Below, one piece after another: positions 48,045 through 57,145 of a DNA stretch of 64,000 nt. The notes beneath the pieces are model-generated. The model saw nothing but the letters and a program-made list of their open reading frames with translations, was not told where the DNA came from and did not search any database. How positions within the stretch are numbered: position 1 is the stretch's first letter; each line of letters opens with the position of its first letter. The stretch spans positions 1 to 64,000 of the forward strand of contig NZ_JAEULP010000088.1 of assembly GCF_016792905.1 (NCBI RefSeq), read 5' to 3'. This stretch comes from Tabrizicola sp. GTDB lineage: Bacteria > Pseudomonadota > Alphaproteobacteria > Rhodobacterales > Rhodobacteraceae. The position numbers and the translations under genes were made by a program.

Positions 48045-48842
48045 TTACCCGATCCGACCGGTGATATAGGCTTCCGTCCGGGGGTCCACCGGGTTGGTGA
48101 AGACATTCGCGGTGTCGCCGTATTCGACCAGGCTGCCAAGGTGGAAGAACGCCGTCTTCTGGCTAACCCGCGCGGCCTGCTGCATCGAATGGGTCACGAT
48201 CACAACAGAGAACCCGGCGCGCAATTCGTCGATCAGTTCCTCGACCTGCGCCGTTGCGATGGGATCGAGCGCGGAACAGGGTTCATCCATCAACAGGACT
48301 TCGGGTCCGGTGGCGATGGCCCGGGCGATGCAAAGCCGCTGCTGCTGGCCGCCCGACAGCCCGGTGCCGGGCGCATCCAGCCGGTCCTTGACCTCGGTCC
48401 AGAGCGCGGCCTTGCGCAGGCTCGCCTCGACGATCGCGTCCAGATCGGCCCGGCCGCGGGCAAGCCCGTGAATTTTCGGCCCATAGGCCACGTTGTCGTA
48501 GATCGACTTCGGGAACGGGTTGGGCTTCTGGAACACCATGCCGACGCGTGCGCGCAGTTGCACCGGGTCGACACGGGGGTCGTAGATATCTTCCCCGTCG
48601 AGGAGGATCTGGCCCGAGACCCGGGCCGAGGCGACAGTATCGTTCATCCGGTTCAGACAGCGCAGGAATGTCGACTTGCCGCAGCCCGAGGGACCGATGA
48701 ACGCCGTCACTGCCCGGTCCAGGATGTCGACGTTCACGTCCTTCAGCGCATGGGTCGCGCCGTAATGCACCTGGACCCCGCGCGCCGCAATCTTGAGGGT
48801 CGCGGCCTGAAGCCCCGGTGCTGTCGTCCGCATGTCGTCCAT
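48045..48842 (-). CDS. pstB: Phosphate ABC transporter ATP-binding protein PstB
   Basis: 265 residues. The Walker A motif is GPSGCGKST, the signature [14 protein letters not shown] and Walker [14 protein letters not shown]. The PstB-specific [19 protein letters not shown] is intact. I choose the ATG with GGAG six bases upstream; a GTG four codons earlier and an ATG three codons later are alternatives. pstS, pstC and pstA, which normally precede it, are absent; rbsK lies upstream instead. Confidence 0.93.
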   Translation of the reverse strand: MDDMRTTAPGLQAATLKIAARGVQVHYGATHALKDVNVDILDRAVTAFIGPSGCGKSTFLRCLNRMNDTVASARVSGQILLDGEDIYDPRVDPVQLRARVGMVFQKPNPFPKSIYDNVAYGPKIHGLARGRADLDAIVEASLRKAALWTEVKDRLDAPGTGLSGGQQQRLCIARAIATGPEVLLMDEPCSALDPIATAQVEELIDELRAGFSVVIVTHSMQQAARVSQKTAFFHLGSLVEYGDTANVFTNPVDPRTEAYITGRIG

Positions 48843-48907
48843 CGCCCGCTCCACGTCAGTCCTGACGCCCGTCTAGGACGGGATGGTGACGCATATGCAA
48901 AGGATTT

Positions 48908-48925
48908 GTAACAGGGGCATGACAG
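48908..48925 (-). promoter_or_regulatory. Pho box upstream of pstB
   Basis: On the minus strand CTGTCAT-GCCC-CTGTTAC, a 7-4-7 direct repeat matching the PhoB consensus (CTGTCAT with four-base spacing). Ten bases later CATATG can serve as a -10 hexamer. It starts directly after the rbsK stop, so pstB-phoU-phoB have an independent PhoB-controlled promoter. Confidence 0.75.
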
Positions 48926-48926
48926 C

Positions 48927-49847
48927 CTAGCCGCGCGCCAGCAGGGCGTCGATCTCCGCACGCGCGGGCATCGCCGCCGCCGCCCCGGCCCGCGTCACAG
49001 AAATCCCCGCCGTGGCCGCGCCGAAACGCACCGCGTCGATCACGTCGCGGCCCTCGGACAGCGCCACCGCAAGGCCACCGTTGAAGGCGTCGCCCGCACC
49101 CGTGGTTTCCACCACGGGCCCTACGCTGATCACCGGCACATGCACCGACCGCTTGCGGTCGCGGTAGAGCGCGCCATTGCTGCCAAGGGTGACGATCACC
49201 GCCCCCACCCCCCGCGCCATCAGCGCGTCCGCGGCCTTCTCCGCCTCGGCAAGTGTCGTCACCGGCAGGCCGGTCAGCGTTTCGGCCTCGGTCTCGTTCG
49301 GGGTGATGAAGTCGCACAAATCCAGCATCGCGTCATCCAGCGCCGCCGCCGGGGCGGGGTTCAGGATCGTCGTGACACCGGCGGCCCTGGCGATCTCAAG
49401 CCCCCGGCGGGCGGCGGGGATCGGCTGTTCCAGCTGGGTCACGAAGACCGCCGCGCTGCGGATCAGGTCCGCCTTCGCATCCAGGTCGGAGGGCGAAATC
49501 CGCGCCCCGGCTCCGGGGGCCACGATGATCGCATTGTTGCCGGTGGCCGCTTCCAGGAAGATGAAGGCCGCCCCGGTATGGCTGCCAGCGTCCTCGGTCA
49601 CTTCGGGGATGACTTCGGCCGTCTTCCAGGTTGCCCGCGCGACCTTGGCAAAATCGTCAGCGCCAAGCCGGGTGATGAAATGCGTCCGCCCGCCGGCCCT
49701 GGCTGCCGCCACGGCCTGGTTCGAGCCCTTTCCACCCGGCCCCAGCGCGAAATGCTGGCCCAGGATCGTCTCGCCGATCTTCGGCAGCCGGTCGGCGCGG
49801 TAGGTGGTATCGGCGTTGAAGATGCCGAGGATCACGATGGGTTTCAT
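48927..49847 (-). CDS. rbsK: Ribokinase (PfkB family)
   Basis: 306 residues. The N-terminal substrate region is LPKIGETILGQHFALGPGGKGSNQA and the C-terminal PfkB signature VETTGAGDAFNGGLAVAL, with the catalytic Asp in GAGD. It phosphorylates ribose or a related sugar. It lies 2 bp after rbsD. No ribose transporter is adjacent, so the pair may serve nucleoside-derived ribose. Confidence 0.9.
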   Translation of the reverse strand: MKPIVILGIFNADTTYRADRLPKIGETILGQHFALGPGGKGSNQAVAAARAGGRTHFITRLGADDFAKVARATWKTAEVIPEVTEDAGSHTGAAFIFLEAATGNNAIIVAPGAGARISPSDLDAKADLIRSAAVFVTQLEQPIPAARRGLEIARAAGVTTILNPAPAAALDDAMLDLCDFITPNETEAETLTGLPVTTLAEAEKAADALMARGVGAVIVTLGSNGALYRDRKRSVHVPVISVGPVVETTGAGDAFNGGLAVALSEGRDVIDAVRFGAATAGISVTRAGAAAAMPARAEIDALLARG

Positions 49848-49849
49848 CC

Positions 49850-50302
49850 TCAGGCCTCCGGCGGGATCACGCCCTTGCGCAGCATGAAGCAGCCGTAGAA
49901 CCGCCGTTCCCCGGTCTGGATCACCGCGAAGGCCTGCCGCGCCAAGTCGTAGAAGGCGAAGCGCTCGATGCCGGGCAGCGGGCGGAAGCGGCCCTCGGCC
50001 CGGTCGATCTCGGCCTGGACCTCGACCTGGACCGGCGGCACTTCCTCGGGCTTGCCCACCACTTCCATCCGGCCCGCGAAATCATCGACAAAGGTGTCGA
50101 GCGGCAAGACCGACAGGATCGCGTTCATCGCCTCGGCGGCCGTCAGGTTTTCCATCCGCAGAAGCTTGCCCGTCACGGTCGCCCGCGCCACCGAGTCCGC
50201 CGGAAAGTTGGTGTCCACCACCACAACGCAGTCGCCATGCCCCATGGCGCGCAAGGTGCCCAGCACCTCGGCATTCAGCCGGTTGTCGATCCCCTTGAGC
50301 AT
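49850..50302 (-). CDS. rbsD: RbsD/FucU-family sugar mutarotase
   Basis: 150 residues. The family start MLKGIDNRLNAEVLGTLRAM, the GHGDCVVVVDTNFPADS loop and the C-terminal FAVIQTGERRFYGCFMLRKG are typical of the RbsD/FucU fold; the length and the Asn-Phe-Pro motif are closer to FucU. It interconverts pyranose/furanose or anomers of ribose or fucose. Coupled with rbsK, ribose is the more likely substrate. Confidence 0.85.
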   Translation of the reverse strand: MLKGIDNRLNAEVLGTLRAMGHGDCVVVVDTNFPADSVARATVTGKLLRMENLTAAEAMNAILSVLPLDTFVDDFAGRMEVVGKPEEVPPVQVEVQAEIDRAEGRFRPLPGIERFAFYDLARQAFAVIQTGERRFYGCFMLRKGVIPPEA

Positions 50303-50434
50303 CTGCCCCTCCTGCCCTGCGCCCTGCCCCCAAGGATATGCCCGGCTTCCGTGGCCCGCGCAAGAAAGCTAAGGCCCCCTTGCGGACAGCGGGGGTGGCG
50401 TCGCAGTCTGCCACGATCCGACAGGAGACCCGAC

Positions 50435-51241
50435 GTGCCCCAATCCCGCCCTCCCTATCGCTGGCCCGACCCAGACCGCGACTATGCCAACGGGGACTTC
50501 ATCCCGGGAGCCGCCGACTATCCGGCGCGCTGGACGGCCAAGGCCGCCGCCTTCCGCCGGGCGCTGGGGAAGCGGGCGGACCTCGATCTTGCCTACGGTC
50601 CCTCGCCGCGCGAGAAGCTGGACCTGTTCCTGCCCGAGGGCCCGGCGAAGGGGGTGGTGATCTTCGTCCACGGCGGCTACTGGCATCTCTTCTCCAAGGC
50701 GCACTGGTCGCATCTCGCCGCAGGATCGCTGGGGCGGGGGTTCGCGGTGGCGATGCCGAGCTACACGCTGGCCCCCGCCGCACGGATCGCCGAGATGACG
50801 GCGGAGATCGCGCGGGCCTGCTGGTTCGTCGGCACCCGGGTCCCGGGACCCATGGTCGTGACCGGGCATTCCGCCGGGGGGCATCTGGCGGCGCGGATGG
50901 GGAATGCCGACATCGCGGTGCCGGTGGCGCGGGTGGTGCCGATTTCGCCGCTGGCGGAACTTGGGCCGCTCATGGCGACCGAAATGAATCAGACGCTGAA
51001 GATCGATCCCGGGGAGGCCGATGCGGAAAGCCCGGCCCGGCATCCGCTCCGCGACGGGGTGACGGCGCATGTCTGGGTCGGGGCCGAGGAACGCCCGGCG
51101 TTCCTTTGGCAGGCGCGGGCTTTGTCCGAGGAATGGTCCTGCCCCTGGACGGCCGATCCGGGCCACAACCATTTCAGCGTGATCGAGGGGCTGGCAGACC
51201 CGGGCTCACCCCTGTGCGAGGTGCTGTCAAAGGGGCTTTGA
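50435..51241 (+). CDS. Alpha/beta hydrolase, kynurenine-formamidase-like
   Basis: 268 residues. The oxyanion motif is HGGYW (about 79-83), the nucleophile S146 is in GHSAGGHLAA and the His is in DPGHNHFSV near the C-terminus. HGGYW and the following aromatic helix are typical of arylformamidase-like esterases. I choose a GTG start because AGGAG lies about nine bases upstream and no better ATG exists. No tryptophan-pathway genes are near, so the substrate is uncertain. Divergent from rbsD. Confidence 0.78.
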   Translation: MPQSRPPYRWPDPDRDYANGDFIPGAADYPARWTAKAAAFRRALGKRADLDLAYGPSPREKLDLFLPEGPAKGVVIFVHGGYWHLFSKAHWSHLAAGSLGRGFAVAMPSYTLAPAARIAEMTAEIARACWFVGTRVPGPMVVTGHSAGGHLAARMGNADIAVPVARVVPISPLAELGPLMATEMNQTLKIDPGEADAESPARHPLRDGVTAHVWVGAEERPAFLWQARALSEEWSCPWTADPGHNHFSVIEGLADPGSPLCEVLSKGL

Positions 51242-51340
51242 CGTCCGGGTGTCTACGGTGTGCATTTCCGGACTACGCATGAAAATTAATAATTTGCGCG
51301 TGTTCGCTCAGGGTTTCTTAACACCTTGTCGGGGCGTGAT

Positions 51341-51359
51341 GGTGGGCAGATTGCCCACC
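51341..51359. terminator. Hairpin between convergent hydrolase and permease genes
   Basis: GGTGGGC-AGATT-GCCCACC, perfect 7-base arms. It lies between two convergent genes about 100 bases after the hydrolase stop and 28 bases after the permease stop on the other strand. It is likely a bidirectional transcript end. Confidence 0.55.
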
Positions 51360-51386
51360 CTCCGCGTGCCGAGGAGCGACGCGCCG

Positions 51387-52253
51387 TCACAGGAGCATCG
51401 CCTCTTCCGCCCGCCGCGCCTCGGCCTCGCGCGCCGCTTCGATCCGGGCCCGCCGCCGCCGGTTGGTTTCGTAGATCAGCGCCAGCACCAGGGTGAGCAG
51501 GATCAGGAGGAAGGCCAGCGCATTGATCTTCGGGGTGATCCCGGACCTTACCTGGCTGAAGACATAGACCGTCAACGTCGTCGCATTCGCCTTGGTGAAA
51601 AGAGTGACGTTGAAGTTCTCCATCGACTGGAAGAAGGCGATGGCCGAAGAAGCCGCCATGGCGGGGTAGAGATGCGGCAAAAGGATGCGCCGAAGCACCT
51701 GTCCGTGGTTCGCGCCCAGATCCAGTGCCGCCTCCTCCAGCCCCGGATCGAAACTTTGCAGCCGCGCCAGAACCAGCAGCATCACATAGGCCGAGATGTA
51801 GCTGACCTGCCCGAGCGTCGACAGGTGCAACCCGCGCCCGAAGAGGAAGAAGTCGTCCGCCCCCATCGACCGGCCCAGCTGGTTCCAGAACAGCACCGTC
51901 GAGATGCCGATGACGAGCCCCGGCGCCAGTACCGGCGCGACCATGACCCCGTAGAGCGTGGCGCGGTACTTGCCCGAGATCGAGTTCAGAAGGATGGCCG
52001 CCGCCGTCCCGATGGGAACCGCCAGCGCCACCACCGCCAGCGCGACAAGGATCGAGTTGAGGAAGGCCCCCCACATCGTCTGATCGGCCCAAAGTTCGCC
52101 GAACCAGGCCCAGGTGAGGCCCTTCCATGGCGCGATGGTCGGCAGCTTGCTGTCGTTGAAGGCAGCCCCCGCCATCACGGCCAGCGGGACCAGCATGTAG
52201 AGGATGAACAGCCCGAAATAAAGCTGCCCGAGGATGGCGCGATTCCGGCTCAT
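51387..52253 (-). CDS. Polyamine-type ABC transporter permease (PotC/PotI-like)
   Basis: 288 residues, six hydrophobic segments. The EAA loop is EEAALDLGANHGQVLRRILLP, the form found in spermidine/putrescine permeases. The ATG (MSRNRAILGQ) overlaps the upstream permease stop (ATGA). The C-terminus is a charged helix rich in Arg/Glu/Ala. Last gene of its operon. Confidence 0.9.
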   Translation of the reverse strand: MSRNRAILGQLYFGLFILYMLVPLAVMAGAAFNDSKLPTIAPWKGLTWAWFGELWADQTMWGAFLNSILVALAVVALAVPIGTAAAILLNSISGKYRATLYGVMVAPVLAPGLVIGISTVLFWNQLGRSMGADDFFLFGRGLHLSTLGQVSYISAYVMLLVLARLQSFDPGLEEAALDLGANHGQVLRRILLPHLYPAMAASSAIAFFQSMENFNVTLFTKANATTLTVYVFSQVRSGITPKINALAFLLILLTLVLALIYETNRRRRARIEAAREAEARRAEEAMLL

Positions 52254-53185
52254 TTGGCGATGTCCGACAGTTTGACCTTGAAGAGCCGCATCGTCAGGAT
52301 GACGAAGAAGATGCAGACCAGCAGGAAGATCATCGAATAGGCCGCGCCCGTGTTCCAGTCGAGCGCGTCGTTGAACCAGGTGTAGATGGTCTGCGGGAAC
52401 CAGTTCGCCTTGGTCGAGCCCACCACCGTCGGCACCAGAAGCGAGCCGGCCGACAGCATGAACACCATCACGCAGCCCGATGCGATGCCGGGCTTGGCAT
52501 GCGGGATCACCACCCGCCAGTGCGTCCGCCACCAGGGGCTGCCGAGGTCTTCCGCCGCCTCGATCTGGTTGGTGTCCAGCGAGGTGATCGCCGTGTAGAT
52601 CGGGAACAGCATGAAGAGGACGTAGCAATAGGTCAGAACGATCACGATGGCGTCGTAGGAGGTGAAGACCCCGTTCTGCCAGCGGATGCCCTGGTCGATG
52701 ACCCCCAGCGCCTTCAGAAGCGCGTTCAGCGGCCCGTTGAAGGTCAGGATGATGTACCAGGCAAAGGCCCGCAGCGCCTCGGACACCCACATCGGGATGA
52801 ACAGGAGGAGGAGAAGCGTCGGGATCGACCGGGGGCTGGCGATCTTGGCCAGGAAATAGGCCAGGGGATAGGCGAAGATCAGCGTCATCAGCGTGACAAG
52901 GGCCGAATAGAACACGGTCAGCAGGAAGGTGTTGATGTGGATCGGGATCGTGACCGGAATGCCGAACCAAGTCGTCTCGACCGGGTTGGCGAATATCTTG
53001 CCGTAGTTCGCGAAGCCGTAGACGTCCTTCGGGCCGCCGATCTCGACCACCGGCAGGTAGGGCCGGAAGCTCTGCTCGAACATCGCGAAGTTCGGCAGGA
53101 TCACCAGGACAAGGATCCAGAAGGCGACCAGGAGGCAGAAGACCGCGGTCAGCCCGGTTCCGTAGCGGCGGATAAGGTCCTCCAT
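52250..53185 (-). CDS. Polyamine-type ABC transporter permease (PotB/PotH-like)
   Basis: 311 residues, six hydrophobic segments. The EAA loop is EAAEDLGSPWWRTHWRVVIPH. The large loop after TM1 (about 45-85) is typical of PotB/PotH. The start MEDLIRRYG lies 4 bp after the ATPase stop. Confidence 0.9.
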   Translation of the reverse strand: MEDLIRRYGTGLTAVFCLLVAFWILVLVILPNFAMFEQSFRPYLPVVEIGGPKDVYGFANYGKIFANPVETTWFGIPVTIPIHINTFLLTVFYSALVTLMTLIFAYPLAYFLAKIASPRSIPTLLLLLFIPMWVSEALRAFAWYIILTFNGPLNALLKALGVIDQGIRWQNGVFTSYDAIVIVLTYCYVLFMLFPIYTAITSLDTNQIEAAEDLGSPWWRTHWRVVIPHAKPGIASGCVMVFMLSAGSLLVPTVVGSTKANWFPQTIYTWFNDALDWNTGAAYSMIFLLVCIFFVILTMRLFKVKLSDIAK

Positions 53186-53189
53186 CGGC

Positions 53190-54272
53190 CTACCCCCGGA
53201 CGTTCGCGTCGGGCAGCAGGAGCGCGCGGGCCGCATCGAAGGTCGCGAAGACCTTCTCGCCCACACCCGGGGCCTGCGTGACCCCGTCGTTCTTCACCTC
53301 GGCCTGGAGGCGCTTGCCGCCCGCCGCGAGGCCATGGACCGAGATGAAGGCGCCCTCGAAGGCCACTTCGGTCACTTCCATCTCGACCGAGTTCTCGGGG
53401 GCGGCGGTCTTCGACAGCCTGGTATGCTCGGGCCGGACATAAAGCTTCAGCGCCTTGCCCTGCGCCTCCGGGGTGATCCGCGCCCGGAAGGCGCCATGGG
53501 GACCGGTGAGCGAGGCCATGCCGTCTGCGACAGGGCCGACATCACCCTCGAAGATGTTGTTTTCGCCAACGAAACTGGCGACGAAGCCATTGACCGGGTT
53601 GTCGTAGATGTCGCGCGGGGCGGCGATCTGCTGGATGCGGCCCTGGGACATGACGCCCACCCGGTCGGACATGGCCAGCGCCTCGCCCTGGTCATGGGTG
53701 ATGTAGATGAAGGTCACGCCCGTCCGCTTCTGGATCGCGCGCAGTTCCGCCCGCATGTGCTGGCGAAGCTTCAGGTCGAGCGCCGAAAGCGGTTCGTCCA
53801 GCAGCATCACCGAGGGTTCCACCGCCAGCGCGCGGGCAATCGCCACCCGCTGCTTCTGTCCGCCGGACAGCTGGCTGACCATCTTGTCGGCGGCGCCGGG
53901 GAGGTCGACGAGCTTCAGCAGGTCCTCCGCCTTCTTGCGCCGGGTCGCCTTGTCGACGCCCCGCACCTCCAGCCCGAAGCTGATGTTCTCCCAGATCGGC
54001 ATGAGCGGGAACAGCGCGAGGTTCTGGAAGATCAACGCCGTCGGCCGCTGGTTCGGTCGCGTTCCCTTCACGTCCTTGCCACCGATCTTGATGGCGCCCG
54101 CCGTCGGCTCGATGAAGCCCGAGACCATCCGCAGGATCGTGGTCTTCCCACAGCCCGACGGTCCGAGGAACGAGAAGAACTCCCCCGGCTTTATCGAGAC
54201 ATTGGCATTGTCCACGGCCCGGAAGGTGCCGAAGTCGCAGCAGACGTTTTCCAGATCAATTCCCGCGCTCAT
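53190..54272 (-). CDS. Polyamine-type ABC transporter ATP-binding protein (PotA-like)
   Basis: 360 residues. The Walker A motif is GPSGCGKTT, the signature LSGGQKQRVAIARA and Walker B VMLLDEPLSALD. The C-terminal TOBE domain is present (about 280-355). It follows the binding-protein gene by about 190 bp with a hairpin in the gap, so expression may be lower than that of the binding protein. Confidence 0.92.
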   Translation of the reverse strand: MSAGIDLENVCCDFGTFRAVDNANVSIKPGEFFSFLGPSGCGKTTILRMVSGFIEPTAGAIKIGGKDVKGTRPNQRPTALIFQNLALFPLMPIWENISFGLEVRGVDKATRRKKAEDLLKLVDLPGAADKMVSQLSGGQKQRVAIARALAVEPSVMLLDEPLSALDLKLRQHMRAELRAIQKRTGVTFIYITHDQGEALAMSDRVGVMSQGRIQQIAAPRDIYDNPVNGFVASFVGENNIFEGDVGPVADGMASLTGPHGAFRARITPEAQGKALKLYVRPEHTRLSKTAAPENSVEMEVTEVAFEGAFISVHGLAAGGKRLQAEVKNDGVTQAPGVGEKVFATFDAARALLLPDANVRG

Positions 54273-54403
54273 GGTCGGCGTGGTCCCCCTGATAGTCGTT
54301 CTCTTTTTTGTTGCAGGCTAGCAGGCAGCCCGGCCCGTTCAATGGGTATCGCCAGATCGGGCCGGACTTTCGGTCCAGCCGTCCACGACCCTGCCCGAAA
54401 TAG

Positions 54404-54433
54404 GGACGCCGAGCCCAGCAGGGCCCGGCGTCC
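54404..54433 (-). terminator. Hairpin between the binding-protein and ATPase genes
   Basis: Stem of 13 bases with one mismatch (GGACGCCG/CGGCGTCC outer part) around a short AGCA loop, about 30 bases after the binding-protein stop on the minus strand, followed by a weak U-rich stretch. It is likely a partial terminator or mRNA-stabilising element that favours the binding protein over the membrane components. Confidence 0.55.
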
Positions 54434-54464
54434 TTCATTCAGTTGCGCACTGGGGCGCCCCCGG

Positions 54465-55592
54465 TCACGCCGCCTTGTACTTGTCGGCGTACTCGGCGCG
54501 CTTGGCCAGGAAGTCGGCCGACTGGTCCGGCCACCACCACAGCTTCGCAAGCGCATCCGCGTTGAACGTGCCGTTGTAATAGGCCGCCACGTCCGGGTTC
54601 ATCAGGTCGGACGCGCCCTTGCCCACCGGGTTCGACGAGAAGGCCGAAGCCCAGGCCGCGGCACCTTCGGCGGTCGAGACCCACTTGGCGAACTCATGCG
54701 CCTGGTCGACGTTGGCGGCGTTCTTCATCAGCACGAAGCCCTGGTGCCAGGCGAAGGCGCCTTCGGCCGGGGCGACATAGGCATAGCCGTCGTTGCGCAG
54801 GTTGTAGCCGGTCGAATCCCAGCAGAGACCCACGGTCGCGCCGTTCGCGGTGAAGCCGGCATTGGCTTCGTTCTCGCCCGACCACCACTGCACGACGTTG
54901 CCCTTGGCCTTGATCGCCTCGGCCAGCGCGATGTCCCACAGTTCGGTCATCGCGGCCATGTCGCTGTAGCCGTCCATCCACGGACGCGGCAGTTTGCCGG
55001 TGGCATCAAGCCAGCGGCCCATCGCGGCCAGCGCCGAATGCGGGCGCACGACAGCCTGGTTTTCCGGGTTGAACAGGTCGCCCAGCGACACCGGCGACGA
55101 CAGTTTCGCGTTGGCGGTGTTCACCACCAGCGATTCCGTGCCCCAGTTCGACGGCACATACTTCAAAGCGCCGCCCGGACGCGACCGCTCGCCGGCGGCA
55201 CCGTCGGCGAGGCCCGGCAGGTAGTTGTCCATCGCAAGCTTCGATTCGTCCCAGGCGCCGAGGAGGCCGTTCGAATCCCAGGCGCCGACGCGGTCGATGG
55301 TCGGCTCGATCACGTCGATGCCACCGGCATCCAGCGCGACCTTGCCTTCGGCGAACATGGTGTCCTGGTCAGGCAGTTCCTTGAAGTTGACGGTGATCCC
55401 GGTCGCGGCGGTAAAGGCCGGGAACACCTTTTCGGACAGCGCAGGATAGCCCGCCCAGCCCGTGAAGTTGACTTCGCCCGACGAGGCCAAGGCCTTCGAC
55501 GAGATGATCGCCGGAGCGGCGAGGATGCCCGCACCCGCGGCGGACCCTTGCAGGAACCGGCGGCGGCTGAAGGCGGAGGTGGTGTTTTTCAC
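54465..55592 (-). CDS. Extracellular solute-binding protein, spermidine/putrescine-type, TAT-exported
   Basis: 375 residues. The N-terminus has a twin-arginine signal (SRRRFLQGSAAGAG) and a cleavage site near ALAS. The mature part is a PotD-like fold with VNFTGWAGYPALSEKVFPAF and the binding-site Trp/Asp residues around STGYNLRNDGYAYV. The GTG start has GGGAGA about seven bases upstream and gives the correct TAT layout; there is no ATG nearby. First gene of the operon, divergent from the LacI regulator. Confidence 0.88.
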   Translation of the reverse strand: MKNTTSAFSRRRFLQGSAAGAGILAAPAIISSKALASSGEVNFTGWAGYPALSEKVFPAFTAATGITVNFKELPDQDTMFAEGKVALDAGGIDVIEPTIDRVGAWDSNGLLGAWDESKLAMDNYLPGLADGAAGERSRPGGALKYVPSNWGTESLVVNTANAKLSSPVSLGDLFNPENQAVVRPHSALAAMGRWLDATGKLPRPWMDGYSDMAAMTELWDIALAEAIKAKGNVVQWWSGENEANAGFTANGATVGLCWDSTGYNLRNDGYAYVAPAEGAFAWHQGFVLMKNAANVDQAHEFAKWVSTAEGAAAWASAFSSNPVGKGASDLMNPDVAAYYNGTFNADALAKLWWWPDQSADFLAKRAEYADKYKAA

Positions 55593-55991
55593 GTTAGGTC
55601 TCCCTGGTTTCAGTAGATCGTAAGGCGCGGGCTGTCCCCGGCTTTTCTGGTTCGTTCGGGCGCACTGCCGTTTGGCCAACAGGCTGCGTTCAGCCATGCC
55701 GCGTCAACCGGCGGGGACGCCCCCCGTGGCGGAACCTTACTCCTGTAGACCATGGCCCTGTCAACGATGCTGTGCCTGCATACAACCGAAGGCATCTGCC
55801 CGAGCACAATACAGCCAGGTTTTTCTCCGTGCCGCCCCTTCGGCGCGGGAATTCATCTTTTCCTGCCGCCGAATCGGCCCTTGTCCCAGGCCCGGCTCCA
55901 ACGTGCCGCGACGCAGAAGCCACCAACGCCAAGTTTTCCGTTGCTTTTTCAATCCGAAATGTTTCGGATACGTTCCAAAGGGGTTTGAGAC
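55593..55991. other. 399-bp divergent intergenic region between the pot-like operon and thuR
   Basis: No coding frame is supported. The right end contains the LacI-type operator; the left end holds the SD for the binding-protein gene. A promoter for each divergent unit is expected here, but I see no unambiguous hexamer pair. Confidence 0.7.
55952..55969. promoter_or_regulatory. LacI-family operator upstream of thuR
   Basis: Perfect 18-bp palindrome ATCCGAAATGTTTCGGAT, 22 bases before the regulator ATG. It matches the site upstream of thuE in 14 of 18 positions, including the full TCCGAAA/TTTCGGA arms. Position suggests autorepression. Confidence 0.8.
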
Positions 55992-57014
55992 ATGGCGACA
56001 TTGAAGGATATCGCGCGGACTCTCGACCTGTCGATCACGCAGGTCAGCCGGGCGCTGAATGATCATTCGGATGTAAGCGAGGAAACCCGCCTTCGCGTCA
56101 AGGAGGCGGCGCGGGCGATGAACTATCATCCGAACGCGTCGGCGCGGAAACTGGTGTCGGGGCGGTCGGGGATGGTCGGACTGGTCGTGCCGCAGCATCG
56201 GAATATCGGCCAGGATGGCATCTTCCTTGAAGTCGTCGCCGGTCTGTCCGCCCAGTTTTCGGGCCGCGGCATGCAGTTCGTGCTGCATATCATGGCCGAA
56301 CACGAACCTGCCCTGCCCGTCTACCAGAAGCTGATCGGCAAGGCGATGCTGGATGGCTTCGTGCTGATCGACCCGCAGGACCATGATCCGAGAATCGACT
56401 TCCTGAAGAAATCCGGCATCGCCTTCGTCGTGCATGGCCGCGTCGGGAAGGCTATCGACTATCCCTATTTTGACATTGAAAATGAACATCTTGCCTATGA
56501 TCTCACCCGGCATCTTGCCGACCGCGGCCACAGCCGGATCGCGTTCCTGAACGGGCTCGTCGGGCGGAGCTACGTCACGGTGCGCGAGCAGGGCTATCGC
56601 CGCGCACTTGCAGAGGCGGGCGGCGACGACCTGGCGCACCTCCACCTCAACAGCGAAATGGACGAGGCGAACGGGCTGACCGCCACCATCCGTCTTTTCT
56701 CGGGCGATGCACCCCGCCCGACCGCCATCATCTGCGGCAACGTGCGCCTTGCGCGCGGGGTCTACCAGGGGCTGGCCGCACTCGGGTTGAATGTGCCCGG
56801 CGACGTGTCGGTCGTGGCGCATGACGATGAGCTGCCCAGTCTGCGCGCTTCGGCCTTCTTCCCGGCGCTCACCGTGACCAAGGCCCCCTTGCGCGACAGC
56901 TGGGAGCCCCTGGCCGACTGCCTGACCGGGGCAATCGAGGGCAAGCCGCTGGCCGGGCTGCAACGGATCGGCAACTACACTTTCCTCGAACGCAACTCCG
57001 TCTCCGCTGTTTGA
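55992..57014 (+). CDS. thuR: LacI-family transcriptional regulator of the trehalose operon
   Basis: 340 residues. The HTH is KDIARTLDLSITQVSRALND with the hinge helix NYHPNASARKLVSG, followed by a periplasmic-binding-like effector domain (about 62-335). Located directly upstream of thuE, like ThuR of Sinorhizobium meliloti. Two perfect palindromes of the LacI type flank it, one before each of thuR and thuE. The effector is probably trehalose or a related disaccharide. Confidence 0.85.
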   Translation: MATLKDIARTLDLSITQVSRALNDHSDVSEETRLRVKEAARAMNYHPNASARKLVSGRSGMVGLVVPQHRNIGQDGIFLEVVAGLSAQFSGRGMQFVLHIMAEHEPALPVYQKLIGKAMLDGFVLIDPQDHDPRIDFLKKSGIAFVVHGRVGKAIDYPYFDIENEHLAYDLTRHLADRGHSRIAFLNGLVGRSYVTVREQGYRRALAEAGGDDLAHLHLNSEMDEANGLTATIRLFSGDAPRPTAIICGNVRLARGVYQGLAALGLNVPGDVSVVAHDDELPSLRASAFFPALTVTKAPLRDSWEPLADCLTGAIEGKPLAGLQRIGNYTFLERNSVSAV

Positions 57015-57065
57015 CCGCGGGAACCGCATCGAATCGTTGACCGAAAGCGCTTTGGAGACTATCTT

Positions 57066-57083
57066 TTCCGAAACGTTTCGGAA
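57066..57083. promoter_or_regulatory. LacI-family operator upstream of thuE
   Basis: Perfect 18-bp palindrome TTCCGAAACGTTTCGGAA with the central CG typical of LacI operators, 63 bases before the thuE ATG. A degenerate half-related sequence, CCGAAAGCGCTTTGG, lies about 25 bases upstream. Confidence 0.82.
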
Positions 57084-57145
57084 TCTTTCGGGCGTTTTTC
57101 GCGAAAGAAGGCACGCCAGATCGGCGGCTCTAGGGAGGAAAACCA

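Noticed and set aside
48843..48926. A missing small gene between pstB and rbsK
   Set aside because: The 84-bp gap is accounted for by the Pho box, a -10-like element and the pstB SD; no frame with a start signal fits.
51249..55616. Plus-strand open frames opposite the polyamine-type transporter operon (up to 760 codons)
   Set aside because: Arg/His/Gln-rich translations without domains; the minus-strand genes carry full Walker, EAA-loop and TAT motifs.
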